Part shown: positions 1 to 8,326 of the stretch, in pieces
Layout: each line of letters starts with the position of its first letter
How positions within the stretch are numbered: position 1 is the first letter of the stretch
From: Neobacillus sp. SuZ13
GTDB lineage: Bacteria > Bacillota > Bacilli > Bacillales > Cytobacillaceae
Reading direction: 5' to 3'
DNA: 64,000 nucleotides
Assembly (NCBI RefSeq): GCF_030123365.1
Contig: NZ_CP126107.1
Span: forward strand, 2,713,501 to 2,777,500
Notes under the pieces: model-generated
Told to the model about the DNA's origin: nothing
What the model saw: only the letters and a program-made list of their open reading frames with translations
Databases searched by the model: none
Position numbers and translations under genes: made by a program

Positions 1-77
1 TAGAGGTTGCACGTTTGCCAAAGGAAGCATTAGTTGAAATCGAAGTCATCGCTTCTATACCATGGAGTAATCAGTAG
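1..77 (+). CDS. RidA/YjgF-family protein, C-terminal fragment (gene runs off the left edge)
   Basis: The first 77 bases read in frame from base 3 as a C-terminus containing VARLPKEALVEIEVIA and ending SNQ-stop (TAG at 75-77). That pattern is the usual last strand of RidA proteins, trimeric enamine/imine deaminases that clear reactive 2-aminoacrylate-type intermediates in the cytoplasm. Only about 24 residues are visible, so the catalytic Arg is outside the window. It lies about 350 bases upstream of the sugar isomerase-like gene on the same strand and may belong to the same catabolic neighbourhood. Confidence 0.75.
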   Translation, partial: EVARLPKEALVEIEVIASIPWSNQ

Positions 78-429
78 CTTCAAGTCACTCTATAAACTTT
101 GTCATCTTGTCTTCATTTGAACAATCAAAATAAAAACACAAAAAATGGTTTACGCTTGTCGTATTAAACCTGGGTGTTTTTAAGCTCCCACGGTTAAAAG
201 ATCCATTTTACGTTCCGATGATGGATTATTTTCATTTATACTCGTGGAGGTTAATAACTCATTTTCTTATAACTTTTCGGTTTTTAACTCACTAAATATG
301 CATACTCTCTGATGAGAATCTAAATGTTAGATTGATCCCTACGCGAGTATAGTAATATATTTTATTGAAAAATCTTTAAGAATAACGAATGGTTCATTCT
401 TATAAAAGGAAATTTTGGAGGGAATAGTT
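78..429 (+). other. Intergenic leader with a palindrome before the isomerase-MFS operon
   Basis: No gene is visible here. A perfect inverted repeat AATCTAA-atg-TTAGATT lies at 317-333, about 100 bases ahead of the isomerase start, and is a plausible operator for a catabolic regulator not present in the window. A longer imperfect hairpin (GATCCAT...ATGGATT) lies around 201-229. No clear terminator for the RidA gene was identified. The role of both palindromes is inferred from position only. Confidence 0.4.
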
Positions 430-1503
430 ATGTCCGATTTAGTAAGTTCATATTTTGAAAAATCGGTTTCACGAAACGTCTTACCGACAGATGCGAAACC
501 ACCGGAGTTTACGGCAGATTTAGCAAAAAAATTGCTAGATCGTATCCGCAAAATTAAAATCCATGCCCACGCTTATGCATTACTCACAAACTTGACTCAT
601 TATAAGTGGAAAATAGAGGACATGCTCTATTTTGCATACCAAAATGAGCTTAATGGATTAAATATTCATTTGGCGGATGGCGAGTCTGGTAGTCTCGGGA
701 ATATAAGTGACGATGAAAGAAAAAAGTTTGCGGAACTAGCAAAAAAACTGGACCTTGAAATTGTCTTAGAGGCTAGCAGCACAGATAAAGCTACCGTCGA
801 TAAACTTTTTCATATTGCAAACGTGATGGATGTGCATAATTTGCGTGTGTACGGTCGCTATGAAGGTCCTCTTGATGTGGTGATGGACAAAATAACGGAT
901 GACTTGCATTACATCACAAGCTTGGCAGAAAAACATGATTGTTATGTAGATTTTGAGCAGCACGAAGAATTAAAAAGCCAAGAAATCGCTACCATTCTAA
1001 AACAAGTAAACAGCAAGCGTATTCATGCTTTATTTGACTTTGGAAATATGATTAATGCCGACGAAGCGCCGATGGAAGCCTTTTTTAACTTAGCTCCTTT
1101 TATCAGAACAGTACACATGAAAGGAGTAAAAGTTGTAGATTACGGTGGAAGTACAGGACATTATGGCGTTCTTCAAGGTAGTGATCAAGATGAAATGCCC
1201 AGCGAACGGTTTATTTATGAATTACTCATGCTAGGCGACGACAAACCGCAAGTAAAAACCTACTGTTTGGAGCAAGAAAATCATTATGTTGCTCCGCCAT
1301 TTCGCTCAAAGGATGAGGGGAAAAATCCGTTTATCAAGTTTAGGGACATAAGTGAAACTCCAGTCCCCGAGGGCATGACACTGGAGAAAATGCTGGCTTT
1401 GGAACCTGTATGGGCATATAATCAGCTAAAGTATTTTAGAAAGGTTTTAAACAAATTTGAAGTATTATGCGAACTCAAAATTATGGAGGGCACTCATGAA
1501 TAA
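430..1503 (+). CDS. Sugar phosphate isomerase/epimerase-like TIM-barrel protein
   Basis: The product is 357 residues of the xylose isomerase-like TIM-barrel superfamily (AP endonuclease 2 fold). Candidate metal ligands are spaced as expected: Glu in VDFEQHEE, Asp in ALFDFGN, His in TVHMKG and Glu in CLEQENHY. Such enzymes isomerise or epimerise sugars or inositol derivatives; the substrate cannot be read. The ATG at 430 follows GGAGGGA at 417-423, so the earlier TTG at 415, inside that site, is not the start. The stop overlaps the start of the MFS gene by eight bases, indicating translational coupling and suggesting the transporter imports this enzyme's substrate. Confidence 0.8.
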   Translation: MSDLVSSYFEKSVSRNVLPTDAKPPEFTADLAKKLLDRIRKIKIHAHAYALLTNLTHYKWKIEDMLYFAYQNELNGLNIHLADGESGSLGNISDDERKKFAELAKKLDLEIVLEASSTDKATVDKLFHIANVMDVHNLRVYGRYEGPLDVVMDKITDDLHYITSLAEKHDCYVDFEQHEELKSQEIATILKQVNSKRIHALFDFGNMINADEAPMEAFFNLAPFIRTVHMKGVKVVDYGGSTGHYGVLQGSDQDEMPSERFIYELLMLGDDKPQVKTYCLEQENHYVAPPFRSKDEGKNPFIKFRDISETPVPEGMTLEKMLALEPVWAYNQLKYFRKVLNKFEVLCELKIMEGTHE

Positions 1504-2758
1504 CTCTGTTGAAAACAATTCGTTTTGGACAAAAACGAATATTATTAGACTCTGTGCATTTTTGTTGGTTTCCGGTACAATTTATAAAATTGCATTTATG
1601 GCAGACGTATTCTATGACCAAATGCAAGAGTTTATGGGACTAAGTAATACGCAAATTGGTCTACTAGATACAGTTAACTCATTCGTTGCAATGTTTGGTT
1701 TCCTAATTGGCGGCGTTTTAGCGGATAAAGTAAAGATTCGCGTACTTGTTCCTCTTGGTTTATTCTTAAATGCAGTCATGGGAATCTGGCTTGCTATGAA
1801 CCCACCATTCTGGGGAATGATTGTAATATTTAGTGCTTTGGCAATTGGAGCGGACTGTTTAGTGTGGTCTGCACTTTTGAAAGCGGTGGGTAAGCTAGGT
1901 GGGAACCAAGATCAAGGAAAAGCTTTTGGTTTCTTTGAAGGTGGAAGAGGTGTCGTAGATACTGTTGTGGCATTTGGTGCTCTAGGTATTTATGTGGCAG
2001 TTGGAGAGAGCATGAAGGGTTTAAGTTATTCAATTTTATTCTATTCGATGATAGATTTAGTACTTGCTGTTGCAATGATTTTTATTCTTAAAGATGTTTC
2101 AGTCTCAAAGACAGATGAGTCTGACAATAGTTATAGCTGGAGTAATATTAAAAATGTTTTACGTAAAAAAGAAGTTTGGCTCGTTGCGTTTAACGTATTT
2201 ATGGTGTACTTTGTATACAAAGGATTAAAATATTTTAATCCATTCCTAGCAAATGAGTTTAATGTACCCGCGGTAATTGCAAGCGCTTACGGTATAATCA
2301 ATGCTTATTTTTTGAAATTTGTTGGCGGACCTAGCGGCGGCTTAATCGTTGATAAATTGAAAAACCCTGCAAAATACATTAAGTTGTGCTTTGCGATTTT
2401 GATTGCGCTTTTGGGAGTAATTGTTTGGTTCACATTTGTAATGCCGCCTGTCATGGTAATGGTTGTATTACTGTTAGTATTTTCAACCGTTATATACTCT
2501 ATGAGAGGTACATTCTGGTCGCCAATGGGTATGATTGGACTGAAAGAAAATGAAACAGGTACAGCATTTGGTATAGGTTCTTTTATTGGTTATGCTCCGG
2601 GTGTATTTGCTTCAATCCTTTTTGGAGCTATCTTAGACAATTTTGAGGGTATGATTGGGTTCCGTATTATTTTTATTTCCTTGGCAGTTCTATCAGTTGT
2701 TGGATTCGGGGTAGCACTTACGCTTCAAAAACGTATTAGCAAAATTAATAATATTTAA
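1496..2758 (+). CDS. Major facilitator superfamily transporter
   Basis: The 420-residue product is a polytopic membrane protein with about 12 hydrophobic segments and an MFS-type loop (GGVLADKVKIRV) between helices 2 and 3. MFS carriers move small solutes by proton or sodium coupling. The start at 1496 follows GGAGGG and overlaps the end of the isomerase gene, which makes the two an operon. Substrate is inferred to be the sugar or sugar acid handled by that enzyme. A terminator follows at 2780. Confidence 0.85.
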   Translation: MNNSVENNSFWTKTNIIRLCAFLLVSGTIYKIAFMADVFYDQMQEFMGLSNTQIGLLDTVNSFVAMFGFLIGGVLADKVKIRVLVPLGLFLNAVMGIWLAMNPPFWGMIVIFSALAIGADCLVWSALLKAVGKLGGNQDQGKAFGFFEGGRGVVDTVVAFGALGIYVAVGESMKGLSYSILFYSMIDLVLAVAMIFILKDVSVSKTDESDNSYSWSNIKNVLRKKEVWLVAFNVFMVYFVYKGLKYFNPFLANEFNVPAVIASAYGIINAYFLKFVGGPSGGLIVDKLKNPAKYIKLCFAILIALLGVIVWFTFVMPPVMVMVVLLLVFSTVIYSMRGTFWSPMGMIGLKENETGTAFGIGSFIGYAPGVFASILFGAILDNFEGMIGFRIIFISLAVLSVVGFGVALTLQKRISKINNI

Positions 2759-2779
2759 CTACGAAAAGCAGCAATATCA

Positions 2780-2812
2780 CCCCGTTCTCCTGTAAAGAGG
2801 ATGGGGTTTCTT
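2780..2812 (+). terminator. Rho-independent terminator of the isomerase-MFS operon
   Basis: A 10-bp stem (2780-2789 with 2797-2806, including two G-U pairs) encloses a seven-base loop and is followed by a T-rich tail. It lies 20 bases after the MFS stop. Confidence 0.7.
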
Positions 2813-2815
2813 CAT

Positions 2816-3423
2816 TGAATGAGCGAAGTGGAAAAATGGAGACCCCATTTAAATAAACAATTGCCTTACATCATTCAATATAGCCACATAATTTGAACAA
2901 ACCTCGTATTTTTTATGAAATTTTTAGCCCCGAAAAAAATGCTGTGATTTTGACGTCACAGTCAGCTCATTTGCTCATGAGCTTTGGATTCTAGTTATCC
3001 CTTAATAGTTACATATCTTCAAATTAAAGTATAAGATTCTATTTGTTTATGGTTCTTCTATAACTTTCGTAGAAATGTTTGTGAAGAAATGTACTTAAAC
3101 TAAAGAAAACGTTTGATCAAATTCAAGATGCTGCGGAATTTTTTTTTCTTGTTGAGCTAAACCAGCTATTAGTTACTGCCTTTAATTCTAAAATGCCATC
3201 TAAATATGTGTTCATTTCTATTACCCCATCAATCCATTTTACCGAATATTAACATTATTCTTCTTCCTCTAACCTGCAATGTTCCAGTAATCGTCCAATT
3301 GTGAAAACGAAATATTAAACATGATTCTATTTTCCATGTTTCTTCTGATGACTTCCAGGGTAGACATACGTTAGATGGGATGCCATTTATATCCCACATT
3401 AATATATTAGAGGAGGTATTAGT
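2816..3423 (+). other. 600-base gap without a gene
   Basis: No convincing open frame is present. The gap holds two small palindromes (GCTGTGA...TCACAG near 2941-2962 and AGCTCAT...ATGAGCT near 2965-2984), one copy of the dispersed intergenic element (3077-3176), and the ribosome binding site AGAGGAGG (3409-3416) of the next gene. Confidence 0.6.
3077..3176 (+). repeat. Dispersed intergenic element, diverged copy
   Basis: The left end matches the family (TTTGTGAAGAAATGTACTTA then AACTAA), the middle holds ATTCAAGATGCTGCGG followed by a nine-T run, and the right end is CTTGTTGAGCTAA...AGTTAC. The central stem is degraded in this copy. Confidence 0.65.
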
Positions 3424-4620
3424 GTGAGAATGGAAAAAAGAATCGTTGGAACATTTAATTCAGAGTCAGAAGTCTTGTATGCGATTGAGGAATTGAAACG
3501 TCAGGGGCATAGTGAAACAGATATGATGGTGGTGGCAGAAAATAGAAGTAACATTCCATTGATTACTTCACATACGGGAGTCATGGTAGAAGCGGACATG
3601 CAAATGAGTACCTTAGCAGGTGTTATGATGGAAAACTTTGTTACCATGATGACCGCAGGAATGGGCGGAAGGCCCGCAAGAGCACTGTCCAGCAGACTTA
3701 TTGAAAGAGGACTGTCAGAATTTACAGCAAAACAGTGTGAGGAGGAAATAAAAAAGGGGAAAATCACGTTGCTGGTTGATACGTATGGAACTTATGAAAG
3801 CCCTAATTTTAAAACACAATATAAGTATGAAAGCCCTATTAATAAAGCATATGAAACGCAATATGAGACTGAAAAAACAAGGTCAGTCCCGCTCAGTGAA
3901 GAACAGCTTAATATTACAAAACAACGTGTCCAAGTCGGAGAATTACAGCTTCGTAAAGAAGTAGTTGAAGAAGAGCGAACTGTTCTTGTTCCACTCATGC
4001 GTGAAGAAGTATATATAGAGCGACGTCCTGTCATCGATGGAAATTATGACGCGCGCCCGTTTTCAGGGGATGAAATCATTCGTATCCCAATTACGGAAGA
4101 ACGAATAGAAGTAACAAAAAGGCCAGTAGTCGTTGAAGAAGTGATTGTAGGCAAGAGAAAAATTCAAGAAACAAAGCAGGTACAGGATGTCATTAAAAAA
4201 GAAGAAGCACGGATTGAGCGATCTGTCCCTTCGTCAATGGAATCATGGACGCCGGTCAACCATTTGACTGATGTAGGAGAAGAAGAAGTTAGTAATGACA
4301 GCCCAAATAATTTGAGCGTGGAAGGAAATCCTAATAACACTGCATTTGTAATGTCAGAGGATCAAACAGATGAAACCCGTCAAAAACGTACTGGCTCCGT
4401 CGCTATACAAGCCGAAAAAAACAAACCTGAATTATCTGCCAGTAAAAAAGATCAAACGAGCGGGGCTCTAACAGATTCTTCTGATATGAATAAAAATGAA
4501 AGTGAAAGTTCAGAAGCGAATTCAGCAGTTTCTGTGAAACTAGAAGCAACCCACAACAAAGAAAATTCTACCAAAGATGAGAAAAATAAAAATAAAAATA
4601 AAAAAAATCAGCAGAAATAA
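3424..4620 (+). CDS. YflT-like plus DUF2382 (YsnF/AvaK) stress protein
   Basis: The 398-residue protein has an N-terminal YflT-type module (KRIVGTFNSESEVLYAIEEL, residues 5-100) and a central DUF2382 domain (about 155-265) with the family pattern LSEEQLNITKQRVQVGE, RKEVVEEE and EEVYIERRPV. The last 110 residues are a low-complexity Ser/Asn/Lys tail. Relatives are general stress proteins often under SigB, and the biochemical role is unknown. The GTG at 3424 is seven bases after AGAGGAGG; an internal ATG at 3430 is the alternative. A terminator at 4685 isolates it as a single gene. Confidence 0.85.
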   Translation: MRMEKRIVGTFNSESEVLYAIEELKRQGHSETDMMVVAENRSNIPLITSHTGVMVEADMQMSTLAGVMMENFVTMMTAGMGGRPARALSSRLIERGLSEFTAKQCEEEIKKGKITLLVDTYGTYESPNFKTQYKYESPINKAYETQYETEKTRSVPLSEEQLNITKQRVQVGELQLRKEVVEEERTVLVPLMREEVYIERRPVIDGNYDARPFSGDEIIRIPITEERIEVTKRPVVVEEVIVGKRKIQETKQVQDVIKKEEARIERSVPSSMESWTPVNHLTDVGEEEVSNDSPNNLSVEGNPNNTAFVMSEDQTDETRQKRTGSVAIQAEKNKPELSASKKDQTSGALTDSSDMNKNESESSEANSAVSVKLEATHNKENSTKDEKNKNKNKKNQQK

Positions 4621-4684
4621 AGAAAAAACACACCAAACTAAATAAGCTTGAATGAAATAGGAAGTCATTAGATACTGTATAATA

Positions 4685-4735
4685 AAAGCTGATTTTCAAA
4701 GGTCACTAATCTGTGCCCTTTGAAATCAGCTTTAT
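4685..4735 (+). terminator. Hairpin terminator after the stress protein gene
   Basis: A long stem of 17 pairs with one bulged T (4685-4702 with 4717-4733) is followed by only a weak T-tract. Confidence 0.6.
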
Positions 4736-4846
4736 TCAGAAGATTTAAGTAAAAAAATTCTTCAAGTGAATAGATAGAACACCGGTAATCCCTATGTTTT
4801 AATGGAGAAATATTTGTAGTCAATTATGTGGACTACCTGGAGTATA

Positions 4847-4949
4847 AGTTTGTGAAACAATGTACTTAAACTAACGGGTGCAAGAGTTGAAGATCCAAGC
4901 TGCCGTCGTCGGCGGCTTTTCTTGTGCTAACAGAGCAGGTTACTTCAAT
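4847..4949 (+). repeat. Dispersed intergenic element, near-complete copy
   Basis: Both ends match the family: TTTGTGAAACAATGTACTTA with AACTAACGGGTGCAAGAGTTG on the left and CTTGTGCTAACAGAGCAGG on the right. The central hairpin is AGCTGCCG..CGGCGGCT followed by TTTTCTTG. It sits between the stress protein and the deacetylase genes. Confidence 0.85.
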
Positions 4950-5068
4950 AGGCATAATAGTATCATACTGTGACACTAGATCCTACTACATTTCATAATC
5001 TGTTTTCGATAAATAATTTTAATAAAAATTTGAAAAAATAAGTTCATCATAAAAGAGGAGCTTACCCA

Positions 5069-5869
5069 ATGAAAAAAATTTTGTTCATTAGCGTGCTTGT
5101 ATTGATTTCTTTTTTCTCCATTCCAGTAAATTCGGATGCATTCGATAAGAGTCGAGAAGAATATGAAAAAACTGGGCGTGTTATTTGGGAAGTAAACACA
5201 AAAGACAAGTTAGTTGCCCTTACTTTCGATGATGGACCTCATCCTGTTTTCACTCCTCAAATACTAAATATATTAGCAAAATATGATGCTAAAGCTACAT
5301 TTTTTGTGGCTGGCAATAAAGTAGTCAGATTTCCAGAACTTTTAAAGAGAGAAATTAAAGAAGGACATGAAATTGCCAATCACACATTCCATCATATTTA
5401 TGGCAATATAACCTCTGCAAAACTATCCTCCGAATTGGATGAAACAGATAAAGTTATTAAGAAATTCACTGGTATAAAACCGTCTCTCTATCGTCCCGTG
5501 GGGGGTTTTTATAATGATGTAATTATTAATACCGCTATAAAAAATGGAAAAGAGGTCGTACTATGGTCATGGAATCAAGATTCTCGTGATTGGGCAGATC
5601 CTCCAGCAAGTCAAATTTACAGTAATATAAAAAAAGGAGTAAAACCAGGTAATATCATTATTTTTCATGATTGGCATGGTAGTGAATATACTCAAACCTG
5701 TGTTACAACAAAAGCCTTAGAAAACATTTTGGAGTTTTTAGACAAGAACGGGTATAAATGTGTAACGGTAACTGAATTGCTCTACCGTTCAACGCAAATA
5801 TTTCCGGAGTCTTTTGGAATCTATCCTTCAAAAAAAGGAAAAACTTCTCACATTAATTTAATGTTTTAA
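5069..5869 (+). CDS. Secreted polysaccharide deacetylase (NodB domain)
   Basis: The 266-residue protein begins with a signal peptide (Lys-rich start, hydrophobic residues 5-24). The NodB domain shows all five motifs: TFDDGP (about 53), the zinc-binding HxxxH region ANHTFHH (about 107), RPVGGFYND (about 142), a WSWNQDSRDW motif (about 166), and IIIFHDW near 195. Family members remove N-acetyl groups from peptidoglycan or other extracellular glycans. Motif 3 has RPV instead of the common RPP. RBS AAGAGGAG precedes the ATG. It stands alone between dispersed elements. Confidence 0.85.
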   Translation: MKKILFISVLVLISFFSIPVNSDAFDKSREEYEKTGRVIWEVNTKDKLVALTFDDGPHPVFTPQILNILAKYDAKATFFVAGNKVVRFPELLKREIKEGHEIANHTFHHIYGNITSAKLSSELDETDKVIKKFTGIKPSLYRPVGGFYNDVIINTAIKNGKEVVLWSWNQDSRDWADPPASQIYSNIKKGVKPGNIIIFHDWHGSEYTQTCVTTKALENILEFLDKNGYKCVTVTELLYRSTQIFPESFGIYPSKKGKTSHINLMF

Positions 5870-5955
5870 AAATATATTTTCGTATCGTTTTGTGCAATAG
5901 TTCTTATTCAAGTAAATTGGTGTGTTAGTTAGATAACAAATAAAGGAAGAAAGAA

Positions 5956-6239
5956 ATGCTATTAGATGAATATATTGACAGGAATTTTCCTGATTTACCA
6001 ATATGCCCTAGAGGTTCCTCCCCGTGTAGAGTATTAAATAACCTCAAAAGGGAAAGAATTCATTTCTATAATTGATTTGATGGAAGAGTTCGGGAAGAAG
6101 TTTGGGGAGCAATCAGACTAAACAAAAGTAATCACATCCATTGTTTACCCCACAGATATGAAAAATTAAATGTGGATAAAGTAAAAGTTGTGGGACGGGA
6201 AATAGTTCTAAAGGCAACTTTTACTTTTAAGATAAAAGT
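5956..6239 (+). pseudogene. Possible broken small gene with an in-frame TGA
   Basis: An ATG at 5956 behind AAAGGAAGAAAG opens a 39-codon frame that stops at TGA 6073-6075. The same frame then stays open for another 55 codons (DGRVREEVWGAIRLNKSN and onward) until it runs into the dispersed element at 6237. This looks like a small gene interrupted by a nonsense mutation and by element insertion at its 3' end. No family was recognised. It could also be a genuine 39-residue peptide with chance open frame after it. Confidence 0.35.
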
Positions 6240-6335
6240 TTGTGAAGAAATGTACATAAAGGAACGGGTGCGTTAGGTGAATAAGAGGACGACCGTCAAG
6301 AGACGGTCTTTTTATTTTCTATTATTGTTCGCCTA
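6237..6335 (+). repeat. Dispersed intergenic element
   Basis: The left end is GTTTGTGAAGAAATGTACAT then GGAACGGGTGCG, with the central hairpin GACCGTC-AAGA-GACGGTC followed by TTTTTATTTTC. The flanking arms TGCGTTAGGTGAA and TTCGCCTAATGTGC are complementary with few mismatches, showing the outer stem well in this copy. Confidence 0.8.
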
Positions 6336-6383
6336 ATGTGCATTTCCACTGAGTAACTAGCTAATTTAATAGACCTGTGTTGA

Positions 6384-6572
6384 TTAGTCCTCACTTGTAT
6401 CTAAATAAGGTTTGCCGCCAGTGTAACTAGAGTGAGTTGAAGGATCCTCACTTGTTGTGTCTAAATAAGGATTCTTAACCTGAATTGAAGGGTTCTTACT
6501 TGTATCCAAATAAGGAAGTCCTCCAACATCATTATCAGTTTTTCTTGGTAGTTTATGAATTTGTTCTCGCAT
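6384..6572 (-). CDS. Small hypothetical protein with PYLDT repeats
   Basis: A 62-residue product contains three copies of a PYLDTS-like motif (LPYLDTSKNPS, NPYLDTTSEDPS, KPYLDTSED) spaced 15-20 residues apart. It has no signal peptide or membrane segment. The minus-strand RBS GGAGGTG stands at a good distance from the ATG, so it is probably translated. It was not recognised as a named family. The short linear repeats suggest a binding peptide or a structural or coat component, which is inference only. Confidence 0.6.
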   Translation of the reverse strand: MREQIHKLPRKTDNDVGGLPYLDTSKNPSIQVKNPYLDTTSEDPSTHSSYTGGKPYLDTSED

Positions 6573-6764
6573 ATAAATTCACCTCCGTTATTATATGTTG
6601 TGTGGTTGTAGTTATAAATATCAGGTAAGTTGGAGGGAATTAGAAAAAACAGTTAGTTTTGTATTAGGAGGGTGGTTTCAGCGGGTAAAACTCCGGTACC
6701 ATGTAATGGGTAATACATATAATAACTACAGTTAATCTAATTAATTTAGACGAGGAGAAATTTT

Positions 6765-7091
6765 ATGCTTACCGAAGCCGATGCATTTAGAGTAGGCGAT
6801 ATATTAACTGTAAGACTCATTGGTCGATTGCCCACAACATGTGATGAGGTAAGAGAACTCGTAAATTACCCGGCTAATGGAACTGGTTCTGCTCAAGTTT
6901 TTCTTAGAGAAGGCAGAAAACCCGGAATGGAAAATATGTACTGCACCCAGGGATTGGGGGGAATATGGAATATAAATTCATTGATACGCGACAAATTTTC
7001 TAAGACTGTTGAGATTTTTATAAATGACCATTTTGTGAGGAGAATTCGAGTCATAGAAATCTCACCAGTAGGATGGCATAACATACATTGA
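6765..7091 (+). CDS. Hypothetical 108-residue protein
   Basis: The ATG at 6765 follows GACGAGGAGAA. The protein is soluble in composition, with no signal peptide or transmembrane stretch; it has a hydrophobic N-terminal strand-rich part (FRVGDILTVRLIGRLP) and a C-terminal FINDHFVRRIRVIEISPVGW. No family was recognised. It is followed by a strong terminator at 7151 and lies convergent with the MmyB-type regulator gene. Confidence 0.6.
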   Translation: MLTEADAFRVGDILTVRLIGRLPTTCDEVRELVNYPANGTGSAQVFLREGRKPGMENMYCTQGLGGIWNINSLIRDKFSKTVEIFINDHFVRRIRVIEISPVGWHNIH

Positions 7092-7150
7092 ATGAAGCTT
7101 TTCTAAAATTGAAATGAAAGAAACACACTTTTAATTTTAATGGGCTTAAT

Positions 7151-7198
7151 AAAATACACCACGGGGGGCTTCCCCCTCTTATGGTGTATTTTTTATTT
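7151..7198 (+). terminator. Strong rho-independent terminator
   Basis: An 11-bp stem AAAATACACCA/TGGTGTATTTT (7151-7161 with 7182-7192) continues into an inner G5/C5 stem and ends in a T-run. Confidence 0.85.
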
Positions 7199-7358
7199 GG
7201 CATTGTTTAACATTATTCGAATAATGTTGTCCTATTCGGAAGTATTCAATCAAAGTAGGAATGAAAACAATTGAACATTGCCTGATTAACGGATTAGCAT
7301 ACTTGAACAAGATTCTTAAGCATTACGAACTGATTGAATAAGTTTTATGATATATTAA

Positions 7359-8207
7359 TTACCTATTTTCACTTTTATTCATCATTCTCTTCAATTTTTC
7401 TTCAGTAGATGAACCCTCAACTGGAGTATAAATGCTACACCAAAAATCTGTATTACCATGAACTTGTAAAGAAGATAAATTAAATAGCATTTTTCCTGCC
7501 TTGGAATGCCTAAACTCAATTAAAACTTCGGGTGCCATACTTACCTGATTTTCTTGCCATAAAGACTCAAACTCTGGATTTAGATTAGTCATTTCTTCGA
7601 GAAATTGAGTGTACCATTCATCTCCCATATATTGTCCATAATAAACCCGAAAGATGGATAGAAAACCTTTCACAAAATGCTCCCAATTGACAGCTAAAGA
7701 CCTCAATTCTTTCCTGGTAAACACTAAGCGGATTAAGTTTCTCTGTTCAATGGGAATTTGTTCAAAATCCAAAAAAACATAAGCTGCAGCAGGATTCCAA
7801 CCAACGATTTGGAAATGTCGGTCTGCGATCAGAGTAGGACAGTATTTTAATTCTTCTAAAATTTTTTCTAAAGAAGGGGAAAGTTTTGTTTGTAAAACTT
7901 CATGTTTATACACATTTGTGTTAACTTCTAATGCTAAATCGTATAGATACTTTCGTTCATCATTATTTAACTGTAAAGCAGATGCTATAGAATCTAGTAC
8001 AGAAGATGAAACTTTAATATCTCGCCCCTGTTCTAGCCATGTATACCAAGTAGTGCTGACTCCCGCCAACTGGGCGACTTCCTCCCTCCTTAAACCTGGA
8101 GTTCTCCGTCTAGTTCCCGTTGGTAATCCTACTGATTGAGGTTGTATACTTTCACGTTTTGACTTTAAAAACTTTGATAGAGCTTCTAATCTTGTTTTAC
8201 TATTCAT
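7359..8207 (-). CDS. XRE/MmyB-type transcriptional regulator
   Basis: The 282-residue protein has an N-terminal helix-turn-helix (about residues 8-80; TPGLRREEVAQLAGVSTTWYTWLEQGR) typical of the MmyB family, followed by the MmyB C-terminal ligand-binding region (about 110-270, with ADRHFQIVGWNPAA). Some family members bind fatty-acid-like ligands. It is divergent from the FabF-like gene at 8327 across 119 bases, so it may control that gene; this is inferred from context. Confidence 0.85.
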   Translation of the reverse strand: MNSKTRLEALSKFLKSKRESIQPQSVGLPTGTRRRTPGLRREEVAQLAGVSTTWYTWLEQGRDIKVSSSVLDSIASALQLNNDERKYLYDLALEVNTNVYKHEVLQTKLSPSLEKILEELKYCPTLIADRHFQIVGWNPAAAYVFLDFEQIPIEQRNLIRLVFTRKELRSLAVNWEHFVKGFLSIFRVYYGQYMGDEWYTQFLEEMTNLNPEFESLWQENQVSMAPEVLIEFRHSKAGKMLFNLSSLQVHGNTDFWCSIYTPVEGSSTEEKLKRMMNKSENR

Positions 8208-8326
8208 GTTAAATTACTCCTGTCTTAGAACATCATATTACTAATTATACTATGATAAACAACAACTTGTAATAGGATAAACATGGTGCCAAAATATAGA
8301 TAATCTAATAACGAGGGGGAAGAAAT

